This document shows positions 17,308-25,285 of a stretch of 42,490 bases of DNA, one piece after another. Below the pieces are notes generated by a model that saw only the letters and a program-made list of their open reading frames with translations, searched no databases and was not told where the DNA came from. Each line of letters starts with the position of its first letter. Within the stretch, counting starts at the first letter, position 1. The stretch comes from Micromonospora sp. 15K316. Its GTDB lineage: Bacteria > Actinomycetota > Actinomycetes > Mycobacteriales > Micromonosporaceae. The position numbers and the translations under genes were made by a program. The stretch is taken from NCBI RefSeq assembly GCF_004348525.1, contig NZ_SMKG01000029.1, positions 1 to 42,490 on the forward strand, written 5' to 3'.

Positions 17308-17509
17308 GCGTCGCCCCTCCCGCCCCGCGCGCCCTCGCACTGGCGTCGACCGACTTCACCGGGAGAGGCGAATCGGATGACTCTTCACGTTCGCGCCCGG
17401 CCCATCCGGATTGCGTCCGTATCGTGAAGTTTGGTGGGCAGCGGCACGTCGCTCACCCCGCGCCCGGTACGGGCGCGGTCGTCTGATGCAGCCAGGAAGG
17501 CAGGACACG

Positions 17510-19222
17510 ATGTCGACGTACCGAAAGGGCCGGCGGACAGCAAGACCCAGGCGGCGGCCCCGATTGTTGATGACCGGCGGGTTGCTGGCAGGCAGCCTGG
17601 TCGTGGGCGCTGCCGGGGTCAGCGGCGTCGCGGCCATCCCCGGCGAGCGCGAACTGCCCCTCCTCGACGCGGTCCAGGTCGCCAGCATTCTGGGCGCCGA
17701 CGACGCGGGTCGGGAGCACCGCGACCGAGCCGACCCGAGGAAGGGGGAGCGGTCACGTGACGGCGCCGGCCGCCCGGACGGTTGGTACGGCGACGGTCGG
17801 GACGGCCGGCGAAACGACGGTCCCGGGACGGGGCGCCACCCGGTGCTGAAGGTGCCCTGCGACGCGGACAAGCTCGTGGCGGCGCTCGAGAAGGTCAACG
17901 CCCAGGGGGGTGGGTCGCTGCGGCTCGCGCCGAAGTGCACGTACACGCTGACCGAGGCGTTCGACCAGCCCGACGACTACGACGGCGGGATCACGGACGC
18001 GCGGCAGGCCGCCGACTCGGCCGAGAACGCGGGCGGGGCGGCACCGAGCCCGTCCGGTTCGGCGCAGAACCCGGCCGGCGCGGCCGAGAACCCGGGCGCC
18101 GCGGCCCAGAACCCGGCCGGCGTGGCCGCGAGCCCGTCCGCCGCGGCGGAGAACCCGGGCGGCGCGGCCCAGCCCCCCGGCGACGCGGAGGCTCCCGCGT
18201 ACAACCCGGCGGACGACAAGGCCGGCCTGCCGGCGATCTACCAACCGATCACCATCGACGGGGCCGGGGCCACCATCGAGCGCGACAGGCACGCCGAGGA
18301 CTTCCGCTTCTTCACGGTCCGCGACGGCGGCGAGCTGTTCCTGCGCGACGTCGAGCTCCGTAACGGGCGCTCCAAGATCGACGGTGGCGCCGTCCACATC
18401 GTGCACGGCGCGACCGCTGTCATCGAGCGCGTCACCGTCGTCCGCAACACCTCGCTCTCGGCGGAGGGCGGCGGCGGTGGCATCTTCAACGACGGCAACC
18501 TCGTGGCCACGGACGTGGGTTTCTACGACAACGAGGCGGCCGGCACCGCGGGCAAGGGCGGGGGCCTGCTCAACGGTGGCGTGCTGACCCTGCGTGACGC
18601 GACGTTCCGGCACAACAGTGCCAAGGCGTACGGCGGCGGATTCGGCAACTACCGCGGCGCGGCGGACGTCGAGGACGCGGTCCTCGTCGACAACAGCGCG
18701 AAGCAGGGCGGTGGTATGGCCAGCTTCTCGGCCCGTACCAAGGTGCTCGACACCAAGGTGCTCGGCAACAGCGCCGAGGTCGGCGGCGGCATCGCCAACT
18801 CGGACGCGGTGATCGTGCTGCGCGGTATGACGATCCGGGGCAACACCGCCACCGTCAAGGGTGGCGGGATCTCGACGTTCCAGGGGTTGCTCCCGCTCGA
18901 CGACAGCGTCGTGGCCGGCAACACGACCGACGGTCTCGGCGGCGGGATCCACGCCGAGAAGTCCAACCTGCTCGTTCGGGGCAGCGACGTCGCCGGCAAC
19001 GAGGCGATCGGCGCCACCTCGAAGGGCGGCGGGATCTACGCGACCGCCGGCAAGGTGTCCGTCTACACCAGCAAGGTCGTCGGTAACCGCTCGACCGAGA
19101 AGCCGGGCGGCCTCTTCGTCGAGCAGGCCCAGGCCCAGGTCGACGACGAGAGCATCATCCGTGGCAACGAGCCGACGAACTGCGCGGGCAGCACCGTGCC
19201 GGTGGAGAACTGCTTCCGCTGA
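17510..19222 (+). CDS. Secreted right-handed beta-helix protein
   Basis: A 570-residue exported protein. The N-terminus has a basic Arg-rich stretch and a hydrophobic core LLMTGGLLAGSLVVGAAG (about 22-39), a signal peptide ending near AAIPG. A charged region is followed by eight Ala/Asn/Pro-rich heptapeptides (171-226), then a parallel beta-helix (about 240-560) built from repeats of the form GGGI-N-L-D-x-N, seen as GGGIFNDGN, GGGLLNGG, GGGFGNY, GGGMASF, GGGIAN, GGGISTF, GGGIHAEKS and GGGIYATAG. Such folds bind or cleave polysaccharides, or act as surface passengers; no catalytic site is evident. The ATG at 17510 follows GGAAGGCAGGACACG. Cys residues near the start and end of the helix may form a disulfide. 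Confidence 0.85.
   Translation: MSTYRKGRRTARPRRRPRLLMTGGLLAGSLVVGAAGVSGVAAIPGERELPLLDAVQVASILGADDAGREHRDRADPRKGERSRDGAGRPDGWYGDGRDGRRNDGPGTGRHPVLKVPCDADKLVAALEKVNAQGGGSLRLAPKCTYTLTEAFDQPDDYDGGITDARQAADSAENAGGAAPSPSGSAQNPAGAAENPGAAAQNPAGVAASPSAAAENPGGAAQPPGDAEAPAYNPADDKAGLPAIYQPITIDGAGATIERDRHAEDFRFFTVRDGGELFLRDVELRNGRSKIDGGAVHIVHGATAVIERVTVVRNTSLSAEGGGGGIFNDGNLVATDVGFYDNEAAGTAGKGGGLLNGGVLTLRDATFRHNSAKAYGGGFGNYRGAADVEDAVLVDNSAKQGGGMASFSARTKVLDTKVLGNSAEVGGGIANSDAVIVLRGMTIRGNTATVKGGGISTFQGLLPLDDSVVAGNTTDGLGGGIHAEKSNLLVRGSDVAGNEAIGATSKGGGIYATAGKVSVYTSKVVGNRSTEKPGGLFVEQAQAQVDDESIIRGNEPTNCAGSTVPVENCFR
18020..18187 (+). repeat. Eight 21-bp units encoding heptapeptides
   Basis: Eight in-frame 21-bp units (18020-18187) encode variants of A-[EQ]-N-P-x-G-A, for example AQNPAGA, AENPGAA and AENPGGA. 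The units differ at several positions, so the array is old or under selection. It forms a flexible linker between the mature N-terminus and the beta-helix of the secreted protein. Confidence 0.85.
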
Positions 19223-19233
19223 CGCGGCGTACA

Positions 19234-19298
19234 GCAGGGCGCACCCGGACGCGCGCGACGGTCCCGATGACCGTCCCGCGCAGAGGGGTGCGCCCTGC
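19234..19298 (+). terminator. Long hairpin terminator after the beta-helix gene
   Basis: Outer arms GCAGGGCGCACCC (19234-19246) and GGGTGCGCCCTGC (19286-19298) pair over 13 bp; inside, GACGGTC pairs with GACCGTC. It begins 11 nt after the stop codon. Confidence 0.7.
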
Positions 19299-19367
19299 CG
19301 CGTTCGGCCGAGGCGGCGGCCGGCCGGGTCACCGGCGAAGGCGTCGAGGGGGGCCGGCGTCGAAGCG

Positions 19368-19396
19368 CCGGCGCGCACCGTGACGGTGCGCGCCGG
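19368..19396 (-). terminator. Hairpin terminator of the small membrane protein gene
   Basis: Perfect 13-bp arms CCGGCGCGCACCG (19368-19380) and CGGTGCGCGCCGG (19384-19396) with a 3-nt loop, 17 nt beyond the stop of the leftward gene. Together with 19234-19298 it insulates two convergent genes. Confidence 0.65.
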
Positions 19397-19413
19397 GTGG
19401 GGGAGATCGACTC

Positions 19414-19620
19414 CTACTTGGACGGCTCCGGCAGCTCGCAGTCGATCTTCGGGTTGGCGCCGATGTAGTTCAACGGGCCCGCCACGATCGTCACCAGGAT
19501 GGTGCCCGCCTCCGCGCAGTTCGTGTCGTCGCCGCCGTAGTAGCCCCGCTGACCGGCGGCGATCGCACCGATGATCAGCCAGATCACGACCAGGATCCCG
19601 AGTATCGAGGTGCCCCGCAT
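19414..19620 (-). CDS. Small single-span membrane protein
   Basis: A 68-residue protein with one strong hydrophobic helix, SILGILVVIWLIIGAIAAGQ (5-24), followed by an outside-facing segment with two cysteines (DDTNCAEAG and KIDCELPEPSK) that could form a disulfide. The ATG at 19620 follows a perfect AGGAGG. Its compact length, good ribosome site, terminator and composition mark it as real. I recall similar short proteins of unknown function in many actinomycetes. Nothing in the neighbourhood indicates its job. Confidence 0.75.
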   Translation of the reverse strand: MRGTSILGILVVIWLIIGAIAAGQRGYYGGDDTNCAEAGTILVTIVAGPLNYIGANPKIDCELPEPSK

Positions 19621-19872
19621 GGCGTGCCTCCTGAGGGGGTTGTGGTGGGTGGGGTGCAGCGGATGTACCCAACGGCTCCGATCCGCTAACGGCGCCCCCG
19701 ATCGGCGACCCCGGTGGGCCGTCCGGCTGGTACGGACCGACCCGGTGGTAGGAGCCGGCATCGGTCGGCCGCACCGGTTCGGGCGCGGCCACTATCGGAT
19801 CGAGGACGATCTCCACGCTGCCGGCCCCGGCGGACGTAGAACTGGCCTCACGGCGCTCGCCGAGGAGGAGCC

Positions 19873-20700
19873 ATGGACACCCCGACCCCGACCCGGTACA
19901 TCGACCGCCCCGCCGACGTGGCCTTCGCCGCCCGCGCGCTGGCCGACGGCGCGGTCGTCGCGGTGGCCTTCGCGAACTTCTACGCCCTGGTCGCGCGCCC
20001 CGACACGGCGTGCGTACGCCGGCTCAACCTGGCCAAGGGGCGACCGGCGGACCAGGTGGGCAGCATCACCGTGGCCGCGTACCGGACGCCGTCCATGTTC
20101 GACTGGGCGCGGATCTCACCCCGGTTGCCCGAGCGCCGGGTGCGCGCACTGATGGAGATCCTGTACGGGGCCGGGCCGTTCGGGTTCCGCGGCCCGGCCG
20201 CCGACCGGCTGCCCGACCACCTCACCCGGCACGACAGCGGCATCCGCACCACACAGGTGATCGCCCCGGGGGTGCTCTGCCCGTCGAACGCCTTCCTGGA
20301 GCGGGCGGCGGACGAGGCCGGGGTGGACCACCTCGCGATCACCTCGGCGAACCGGTCCCGGCACCTGACCGGCGTCGACGAGGAGCCCGCGCACTGGAAG
20401 GCCGACGGCATCGCGGCCGACTTCGCCCACCTGCCCGACCTCGTCCTGCTCGCGCACCGCGACGAGCCGGCCGCCCGCGCCGCGTACCCCGGCTACCTGC
20501 CCAACTCGGTCACGCTGCTCTCGTTCCACCGGCCGGAGGGGGAGCGGGAGGAGCCGCCGGTGCTCATCGTGGACCGGCACGGTTCGCTCCACGTCGACCA
20601 GGTGCGCCGGGTCGCGGCCCCGCTCGGGCTCCAGGTGCGCCTCGGCGACACCGCCGGGCGGCGGCTGCCGGTGCGGGCGTACGACGGCGCGCTGGTGTGA
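19873..20700 (+). CDS. YrdC/Sua5-like domain protein
   Basis: A 275-residue protein with the YrdC fold. The nucleotide/carbamoyl-binding region shows LAKGRPADQVGSITV (about 53-67), PSNAFLERAADEAGVDHLAITSANRS (about 137-162) and a PNSVTLLSF strand. TsaC/Sua5 enzymes make threonylcarbamoyl-AMP for tRNA modification. This protein is longer than TsaC, its N-terminal motif departs from the usual KxR pattern, and it stands alone, so it is probably a paralogue with a different or accessory role. The ATG at 19873 follows GAGGAGGAGCC. It converges on the ltrA-like gene. Confidence 0.75.
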   Translation: MDTPTPTRYIDRPADVAFAARALADGAVVAVAFANFYALVARPDTACVRRLNLAKGRPADQVGSITVAAYRTPSMFDWARISPRLPERRVRALMEILYGAGPFGFRGPAADRLPDHLTRHDSGIRTTQVIAPGVLCPSNAFLERAADEAGVDHLAITSANRSRHLTGVDEEPAHWKADGIAADFAHLPDLVLLAHRDEPAARAAYPGYLPNSVTLLSFHRPEGEREEPPVLIVDRHGSLHVDQVRRVAAPLGLQVRLGDTAGRRLPVRAYDGALV

Positions 20701-20725
20701 CCCTGCCGGCGAGGGTGCCGCCGGT

Positions 20726-20741
20726 CGCCCCGGCCGGGGCG
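20726..20741. terminator. Palindrome between convergent genes
   Basis: CGCCCCGG (20726-20733) is followed directly by CCGGGGCG (20734-20741), in the 42-bp gap between the YrdC-like and LtrA genes. It could end both transcripts, though without a loop it is a weak hairpin. Confidence 0.35.
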
Positions 20742-20742
20742 G

Positions 20743-21948
20743 TCAGTGCGGCGGCACCGGTGCCTCGGGCGGGCGCCCCCAGCTGCGTCTGATGTCGGTG
20801 ACCGCCACCCCGGCGAGCACGAGCATCGCGCCGAGCGAGGTGAAGACCGGCGGCAGGAGGATCGCGAACGGCGCGATGCCGAGCAGCGCCAGCAGCCCGC
20901 CCGGGCGGGAGTTGGAGACCCGGCTGAAGACCTCGTACTCGAACGCCGCCCGCCCGGCGAGGAAGAGCGCCGGCCCGCCGAGGATGACCGCGACCCAGGC
21001 CGGCGGCGCCGAACCGTCCTGCGGGTGAAGCGCCAGGTCGAAGCCGGCCGCGGTGGTGACCACCCCGGCGATCATCACCAGATGGGTGTACGGGGCGGTG
21101 TACAGGAACTTGCTCGGTGACCTCGACCTCTCGATGGCGACCGGCAGCAGCTCGCCGGACTTGTGCACGTAGATCCGCCAGAGCAGCAACGTGGTGGCGA
21201 AGGCGATCGCGAAGGACCCGCCGTTCTTCCAGCCCGCGTGCTCCGGGCGGAACATCAACCCGATGGTGAGCACGGCGTCGCCCAACGCGATGATGAAGAA
21301 CTGCTGGTAACGCTCGGCCAGGTGCTCGGAGGTGACGCTGCGCTGGGCCATCGGCACCACCCCGAGGCCCGGCACCGGGTACGCGAGGCGGAACCCGCCG
21401 TAGTCGATGGCCAGCGCGATCGCCCAGCAGATGGCGCGGCCGTGGCCCTCGACGTACCCGCCGAGGATCCACGGCACGGCCGAGACGGCGAACCAGGTGA
21501 AGATCCGCAGCGCTCGTCGGCGGGTCTCGGGAGCGTGGCGGACGGCGGGCATGAGGAAGAGGCCCCGGCCGAGGTGGATCGCCACGTACGTGCCGGCGAA
21601 GACGATGCCACTGTCGCCGAACGCCTCGGGGATGGCGGTGGTCATCAGCAGGACGCCGAACATCACCTGCACGATCAGCAGCTTGATCTCGGGTCGCTCG
21701 GGGTCGTACAGGTCGGTGACGAGGGTGGTGATGGACCAGGTCCACCACACCGCGGCGAGCATGACGAGCGACTGCGCGGCGCGGTACCAGTCCAGCCCGT
21801 CGACCATGCCCTTCGAGATGAGGGCGAGCGCGACCACGTAGACCAGGTCGAAGAAGAGTTCGAGCAGGGTGACCCGGCGCGGGCCCTCCGGGTCGCGTAC
21901 CGGCGCGCGCCGTCGCCGCGGCGCCGGTTCCGGCGTGGCGCTCGGCAC
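20743..21948 (-). CDS. Low temperature requirement protein A (LtrA) family
   Basis: A 401-residue polytopic membrane protein with about ten to twelve helices. The family signature VTLLELFFDLVYVVALALIS (about 26-45) is exact in character, and ERYQQFFIIALGDAVLTIG in the middle is the second conserved block. LtrA was named from a Listeria mutant failing at low temperature; its transport or enzymatic function is not established. The start is a GTG at 21948 preceded by GGGAGCGACC. It is monocistronic, with the YrdC-like gene converging at its 3' end. Confidence 0.9.
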   Translation of the reverse strand: MPSATPEPAPRRRRAPVRDPEGPRRVTLLELFFDLVYVVALALISKGMVDGLDWYRAAQSLVMLAAVWWTWSITTLVTDLYDPERPEIKLLIVQVMFGVLLMTTAIPEAFGDSGIVFAGTYVAIHLGRGLFLMPAVRHAPETRRRALRIFTWFAVSAVPWILGGYVEGHGRAICWAIALAIDYGGFRLAYPVPGLGVVPMAQRSVTSEHLAERYQQFFIIALGDAVLTIGLMFRPEHAGWKNGGSFAIAFATTLLLWRIYVHKSGELLPVAIERSRSPSKFLYTAPYTHLVMIAGVVTTAAGFDLALHPQDGSAPPAWVAVILGGPALFLAGRAAFEYEVFSRVSNSRPGGLLALLGIAPFAILLPPVFTSLGAMLVLAGVAVTDIRRSWGRPPEAPVPPH

Positions 21949-22061
21949 GGTCGCTCCCGGTTACCAGGTCGGCAGGCCCTTCGGCCCCTCCGCCTGACCG
22001 TAGCGACGTCAGCCCCGGCGTACGCCCGATTCGCCCCCCTTGCTCCGAGCGGTGGCCGAAC

Positions 22062-22109
22062 CCCGGTGCCGTGCCGGCGGGACGAGACGCCCGCCGGCAC
22101 GGCACCGGG
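22062..22109 (-). terminator. Very strong terminator hairpin
   Basis: Perfect 20-bp arms (22062-22081 and 22090-22109, beginning CCCGGTGCCG and ending CGGCACCGGG) with an 8-nt loop ACGAGACG, 6 nt beyond the stop of the leftward helix-hairpin-helix gene. Confidence 0.75.
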
Positions 22110-22115
22110 TCCTCG

Positions 22116-23267
22116 TCACGCCTCGCCCGGGCCCGTCGGCGCCGGCAGCGCGGCCGTCGCCTCGTCCGGTGCGGACGCGAGCAGCCGCGCCTGTTGCGGC
22201 CAGGTGGCGAGACCGGGGGCGGCCCGCAGGCCGGCGCCCCGGATGAGCTCGCGCAGTGCGGTCTCGTCAAGGTCGGCAAGCTGCTGGTAGGTCCGGACAC
22301 CGGCGGCCTGCAGCGCGGCGGCCATCTTCGGTCCGACGCCCTGGATCCGCCGGAAGTCGTCCACCTCGACCGAGGTCGCGGCGACCGGCCGGACCGGCGG
22401 GGTGGCGACGGCGGAACGTCGGGTGGGCGGCTCGGCGCGCTCGTCGTCCTCGGCCTTCCCGGCGACGGGTGCTGTCGCCTCCCCGGCAACGGGCCCGTCC
22501 GTCGCCGGCCCGCTCGACGGCGTGACCTCGGCCGGCGCGGCGGCTTCCCCGGCGGCGAAGGTCGGCGCGGCGACCGGGGCCTCCTCGGCCCCCTGCTCCG
22601 GCGTGACCTCCGCCCGCGGGTGCGGGGTCGGGTCGACGTCGGTCGAGGCCGTGGACGTCGCGGCGACGTCCACCGTTGCCTGCTCGGGATCGTTCGCGGG
22701 CACGAGAGCCCCGAACGGGAGGGCCTCGAAGGACGCGGTGTCAGCCGTCTCGGTGGGGGGCGCCGCGGCGTCGGCCGGTTCGGCGGCGCCCGGCTCGCCG
22801 GTCTCCGGATCCGGGGTGCTCGCCGGCGGCTCGCCGGTGCCGCTTGCTCCGGCCGCGTCGAGCCGCTCGGCCTCCGGCGCGGGACGCGGTGCGACGACGG
22901 GCGCCGGACCGTCGGTCAGCGCCATGTCCGCCCGGTCGACGTCGGACGCCGGGTCGACGGCGCTCGTCGCCGCCGACTCCGCCCCGCCCGGTGGCGCCGC
23001 CCCGGCGTCGTCCCGTTCGGCCGGCACTGTCGTCTCGTCGGCGACCGCCTTCGGTGCCGGGTCGATCGTCGCCGCCGGCTGCTCGGCGTCGGTGACGGCG
23101 GCCGGCGCCGCAGGGGCGAGCACGGCCGTCGTGGCGGCCGGCGCGCCGTCCACGGTGGCCGGATCGGACTTCCGCGCGCCACGCCGGCCGCGCAGGAACC
23201 AACCGCCCGCCAGACCGACCAGCAGGGCGAGTATCACTGTCAGCGACTGCCCGAAGGACCACGCCAC
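22116..23267 (-). CDS. Membrane-anchored helix-hairpin-helix protein
   Basis: A 383-residue protein in three parts: one N-terminal membrane helix (SLTVILALLVGLAGGWFL, 8-25) with a basic stop-transfer RGRRGARK; a long acidic, Ala/Pro/Glu/Thr-rich linker with no predicted fold (about 35-300); and a C-terminal helix-hairpin-helix domain (about 308-365) with VDDFRRIQGVGPKMAAAL and TYQQLADLDETALRELI. That domain resembles HhH modules that bind DNA without sequence specificity. The GTG at 23267 follows GGGAGG. Tethering a DNA-binding domain to the membrane through a roughly 270-residue linker is suggestive, but the role is unknown. Transcription ends at the 20-bp hairpin at 22062. Confidence 0.75.
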   Translation of the reverse strand: MAWSFGQSLTVILALLVGLAGGWFLRGRRGARKSDPATVDGAPAATTAVLAPAAPAAVTDAEQPAATIDPAPKAVADETTVPAERDDAGAAPPGGAESAATSAVDPASDVDRADMALTDGPAPVVAPRPAPEAERLDAAGASGTGEPPASTPDPETGEPGAAEPADAAAPPTETADTASFEALPFGALVPANDPEQATVDVAATSTASTDVDPTPHPRAEVTPEQGAEEAPVAAPTFAAGEAAAPAEVTPSSGPATDGPVAGEATAPVAGKAEDDERAEPPTRRSAVATPPVRPVAATSVEVDDFRRIQGVGPKMAAALQAAGVRTYQQLADLDETALRELIRGAGLRAAPGLATWPQQARLLASAPDEATAALPAPTGPGEA

Positions 23268-23420
23268 GGCAGACCTCCCTCTCACCTCGTCGATGAATAA
23301 CGTGGGAAAAACTCGCCGCAGCTTCGCATACGCGCGGCCGGGGCGGCCGGGAGGCTCGGGGTGGTACCGACACGGGGGAGCGGTTGGGCACCGACGGATA
23401 ACGGATCGTGACTCAGCGTG

Positions 23421-23477
23421 CCGGACGACCGGACGACCGGACGACGACGACCCCGGCGCGCGGGGGCGCCGGGGTCG
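23421..23477 (-). terminator. Terminator hairpin with adjacent 8-bp tandem repeat
   Basis: CGACCCCGGCGC (23448-23459) and GCGCCGGGGTCG (23466-23477) form a perfect 12-bp stem 14 nt past the stop of the FAD monooxygenase. Next to it CCGGACGA is repeated three times in tandem (23421-23444). Confidence 0.65.
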
Positions 23478-23491
23478 TTCGTGCGGTGGGC

Positions 23492-24841
23492 TCAGTCCTC
23501 CTCGCCCCGATAGGTGTAGAAGTCGTTGACGAAGTTGCGGCGCAGCCGGGGCACCCGGCTGGTGACGCCGAAGTAGCCGCGCGCCCCGAGCAGGGCGAGC
23601 CGGCCGACGACCGGCTTGTACATCCGGTCGTCCCCGTTGGTGCCGCTGCGGTTGAGCGAGTCGGCGACCCGGGCGAACCCGTACGGCACCATCTCCGTCT
23701 CGTAGTCGGCGACCGCCTGCAGCAACGTCTTCTCGCCGGCGGTGGCCAGACGCAGTTGCCGGCAGAGCAGCACCGCGTCGCGCAGCGCGGTGTTCGCGCC
23801 CACCCCGCGGCCCGGGGTCATGGTGTGGATGGCGTCGCCCAGCAGCGTCACCGTGCTGCTCTTCCACTGCGGCACCGGCTCGGAGGTGCTCACCCGGATC
23901 GGCAACGCGCTGGCCGGGTCACCGCGCATCAGCAGCTCACGCAGGCGTGGATGCCAGTTGCCGGTGAGGTCGAGCGCGACCTGCACCAGTTCGTCGCCGC
24001 GCCGCTGCATCACGTCGGACGGGAACCGGCGGGCGGCGCTCCACACCACGAGGTTGATGTTGTCGCGGGTCGGGTCGTGCGCCCTCCCCGACCACCGGGA
24101 CAGCAGGGCCGCGTCGGCCTCGCTGACGCCGGGCTTCAACCGGCCCTCGGCGTCCCACTTGAAGTCCATCACGTGCAGCACGCCCATCATCCCGCCGGTG
24201 CCGAAGATCAGCGAGATGCCGCGCTGGAGCCGCTCCGGCAGGAGCGCGCGGGTGTGCTCGGTGAGCGGGATCCGGGTCGCGATGTTGATGGTTCCGGCGT
24301 CGCGGGTGACCGCGTGCGGCAGGTACTGCCGGCGGACCGCGGAGTGCGTGCCGTCCGCGGCGACGAGCAGATCCCCGCCGGCGCTGGTGCCGTCGGCGAA
24401 GTACGCGGTGACCGTACCGTCGTCACGCTGCTCGTAGTGGGTGAACGTCTTGTCGAAGTGGACGACGTCCTCCATACCGGTGAGCAGGACCTGGCGCAGC
24501 GTCATCCGCGCCACCGACCGCTCGGTGTCGACCGGGTGGGTGTCCGGCCGCAGCTCGAACGACGCGGTCCGGCGCATGCGTTGGGTGATGACGTTGAACC
24601 AGCGCGGCGAGCGGGCGCAGGTGGCCAGGTAGATGTCGAACAGCTCCGGCGGCAGGCACTCGCGCAGCGCCCGGCTGCCGGTCGGACCGATACCGACCCG
24701 GTAGCCGAGCAGCCCCTCGCCGCGGGTGCGGTACCGCTCGTAGACGGCGACGCTGATCCCGGCCCGGCGCAGCCCGTGCGCCAGACACAGGCCCCCGGTG
24801 CCCGCGCCGACGATGAGCACGTGCGGCGCTGTGGCGGACAC
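23492..24841 (-). CDS. FAD-dependent aromatic polyketide monooxygenase
   Basis: A 449-residue class A flavoprotein hydroxylase. The FAD dinucleotide motif VLIVGAGTGGLCLAHGLRRAG begins at about residue 8, the DG motif is LLVAADGTHSAVRRQYLP, and the GD motif VTLLGDAIHTMTPGRGVGANTALRDA binds the flavin ribitol. It should use NAD(P)H and O2 to hydroxylate the aromatic polyketide in the cytosol; whiE ORFVIII plays the same part in spore-pigment clusters. The GTG at 24841 comes 8 nt after the stop of the TcmI-like gene and GAGGG serves as ribosome site, so the two genes are coupled. A longer start at 24892 would overlap that gene. Confidence 0.9.
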   Translation of the reverse strand: MSATAPHVLIVGAGTGGLCLAHGLRRAGISVAVYERYRTRGEGLLGYRVGIGPTGSRALRECLPPELFDIYLATCARSPRWFNVITQRMRRTASFELRPDTHPVDTERSVARMTLRQVLLTGMEDVVHFDKTFTHYEQRDDGTVTAYFADGTSAGGDLLVAADGTHSAVRRQYLPHAVTRDAGTINIATRIPLTEHTRALLPERLQRGISLIFGTGGMMGVLHVMDFKWDAEGRLKPGVSEADAALLSRWSGRAHDPTRDNINLVVWSAARRFPSDVMQRRGDELVQVALDLTGNWHPRLRELLMRGDPASALPIRVSTSEPVPQWKSSTVTLLGDAIHTMTPGRGVGANTALRDAVLLCRQLRLATAGEKTLLQAVADYETEMVPYGFARVADSLNRSGTNGDDRMYKPVVGRLALLGARGYFGVTSRVPRLRRNFVNDFYTYRGEED

Positions 24842-24849
24842 GGCGGCCC

Positions 24850-25197
24850 TCAGCCGGCCGCGCGCGGCGCGGGCGCGGCGACCGCGTCCCACCGGTAGAA
24901 GCAGCCGGCGATGGCGTCCCGCGGGGAGCGCCAGGTGGGCAGGTACGGCGAGGTGTGCGCGGAGAGCCGCTCGTTGACCTGGCGGTAGAGGGGATGGTTA
25001 CGGGCCTCGCCCAGCGCCTCCGGGGCGACGTCGGCGGTCTCCATCAGGTGCACGAAGACGTCGTGCAGGCAGTACAGCGATCGGTGCGTGACGCCGGTGA
25101 GCCCGGGCAGCTCGGTGGCGTCGGACTCGGCGAAGATCTGCGCCACCCGGCCCTCCGCGCCGGGGGCGATCCTGCTCACGATCAGTAGACGGCTCAT
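24850..25197 (-). CDS. TcmI-family polyketide cyclase, leftward copy
   Basis: A 115-residue ferredoxin-fold polyketide cyclase. The segment SDATELPGLTGVTHRSLYCLHDVFVHLME (about 24-52) and the C-terminal [20 protein letters not shown] are characteristic of the TcmI/WhiE-ORFVII family, which closes late rings of aromatic polyketides. The ATG at 25197 follows GGAAGGGG. It starts the two-gene leftward arm with the FAD monooxygenase, 84 bp after the SARP stop. A second, clearly homologous cyclase at 26555 begins the rightward arm, so the two may close different rings or act as a heterodimer. Confidence 0.88.
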   Translation of the reverse strand: MSRLLIVSRIAPGAEGRVAQIFAESDATELPGLTGVTHRSLYCLHDVFVHLMETADVAPEALGEARNHPLYRQVNERLSAHTSPYLPTWRSPRDAIAGCFYRWDAVAAPAPRAAG

Positions 25198-25269
25198 CGG
25201 ACCCCTTCCACCGGTGGCCCACGTCGCGGGCCACGGAACTGTCGTGTGGCCCACGGTGCCGTCCGGCCT

Positions 25270-25285
25270 GTCACCTTCCCGTCAC
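25270..25285 (-). promoter_or_regulatory. Possible SARP direct repeat before the leftward arm
   Basis: GTCAC occurs at 25270-25274 and again at 25281-25285, an 11-bp period, about 75 nt before the cyclase ATG. On the transcribed strand it reads GTGACGG then GTGACAG. The period fits SARP sites, but there are only two units and the orientation is opposite to the pair at 26404, so confidence is low. Confidence 0.3.

Noticed and set aside
15739..17340. 533-residue minus-strand open frame over the APC permease
   Set aside because: No recognizable motifs and a biased composition; the plus strand encodes a convincing membrane protein.
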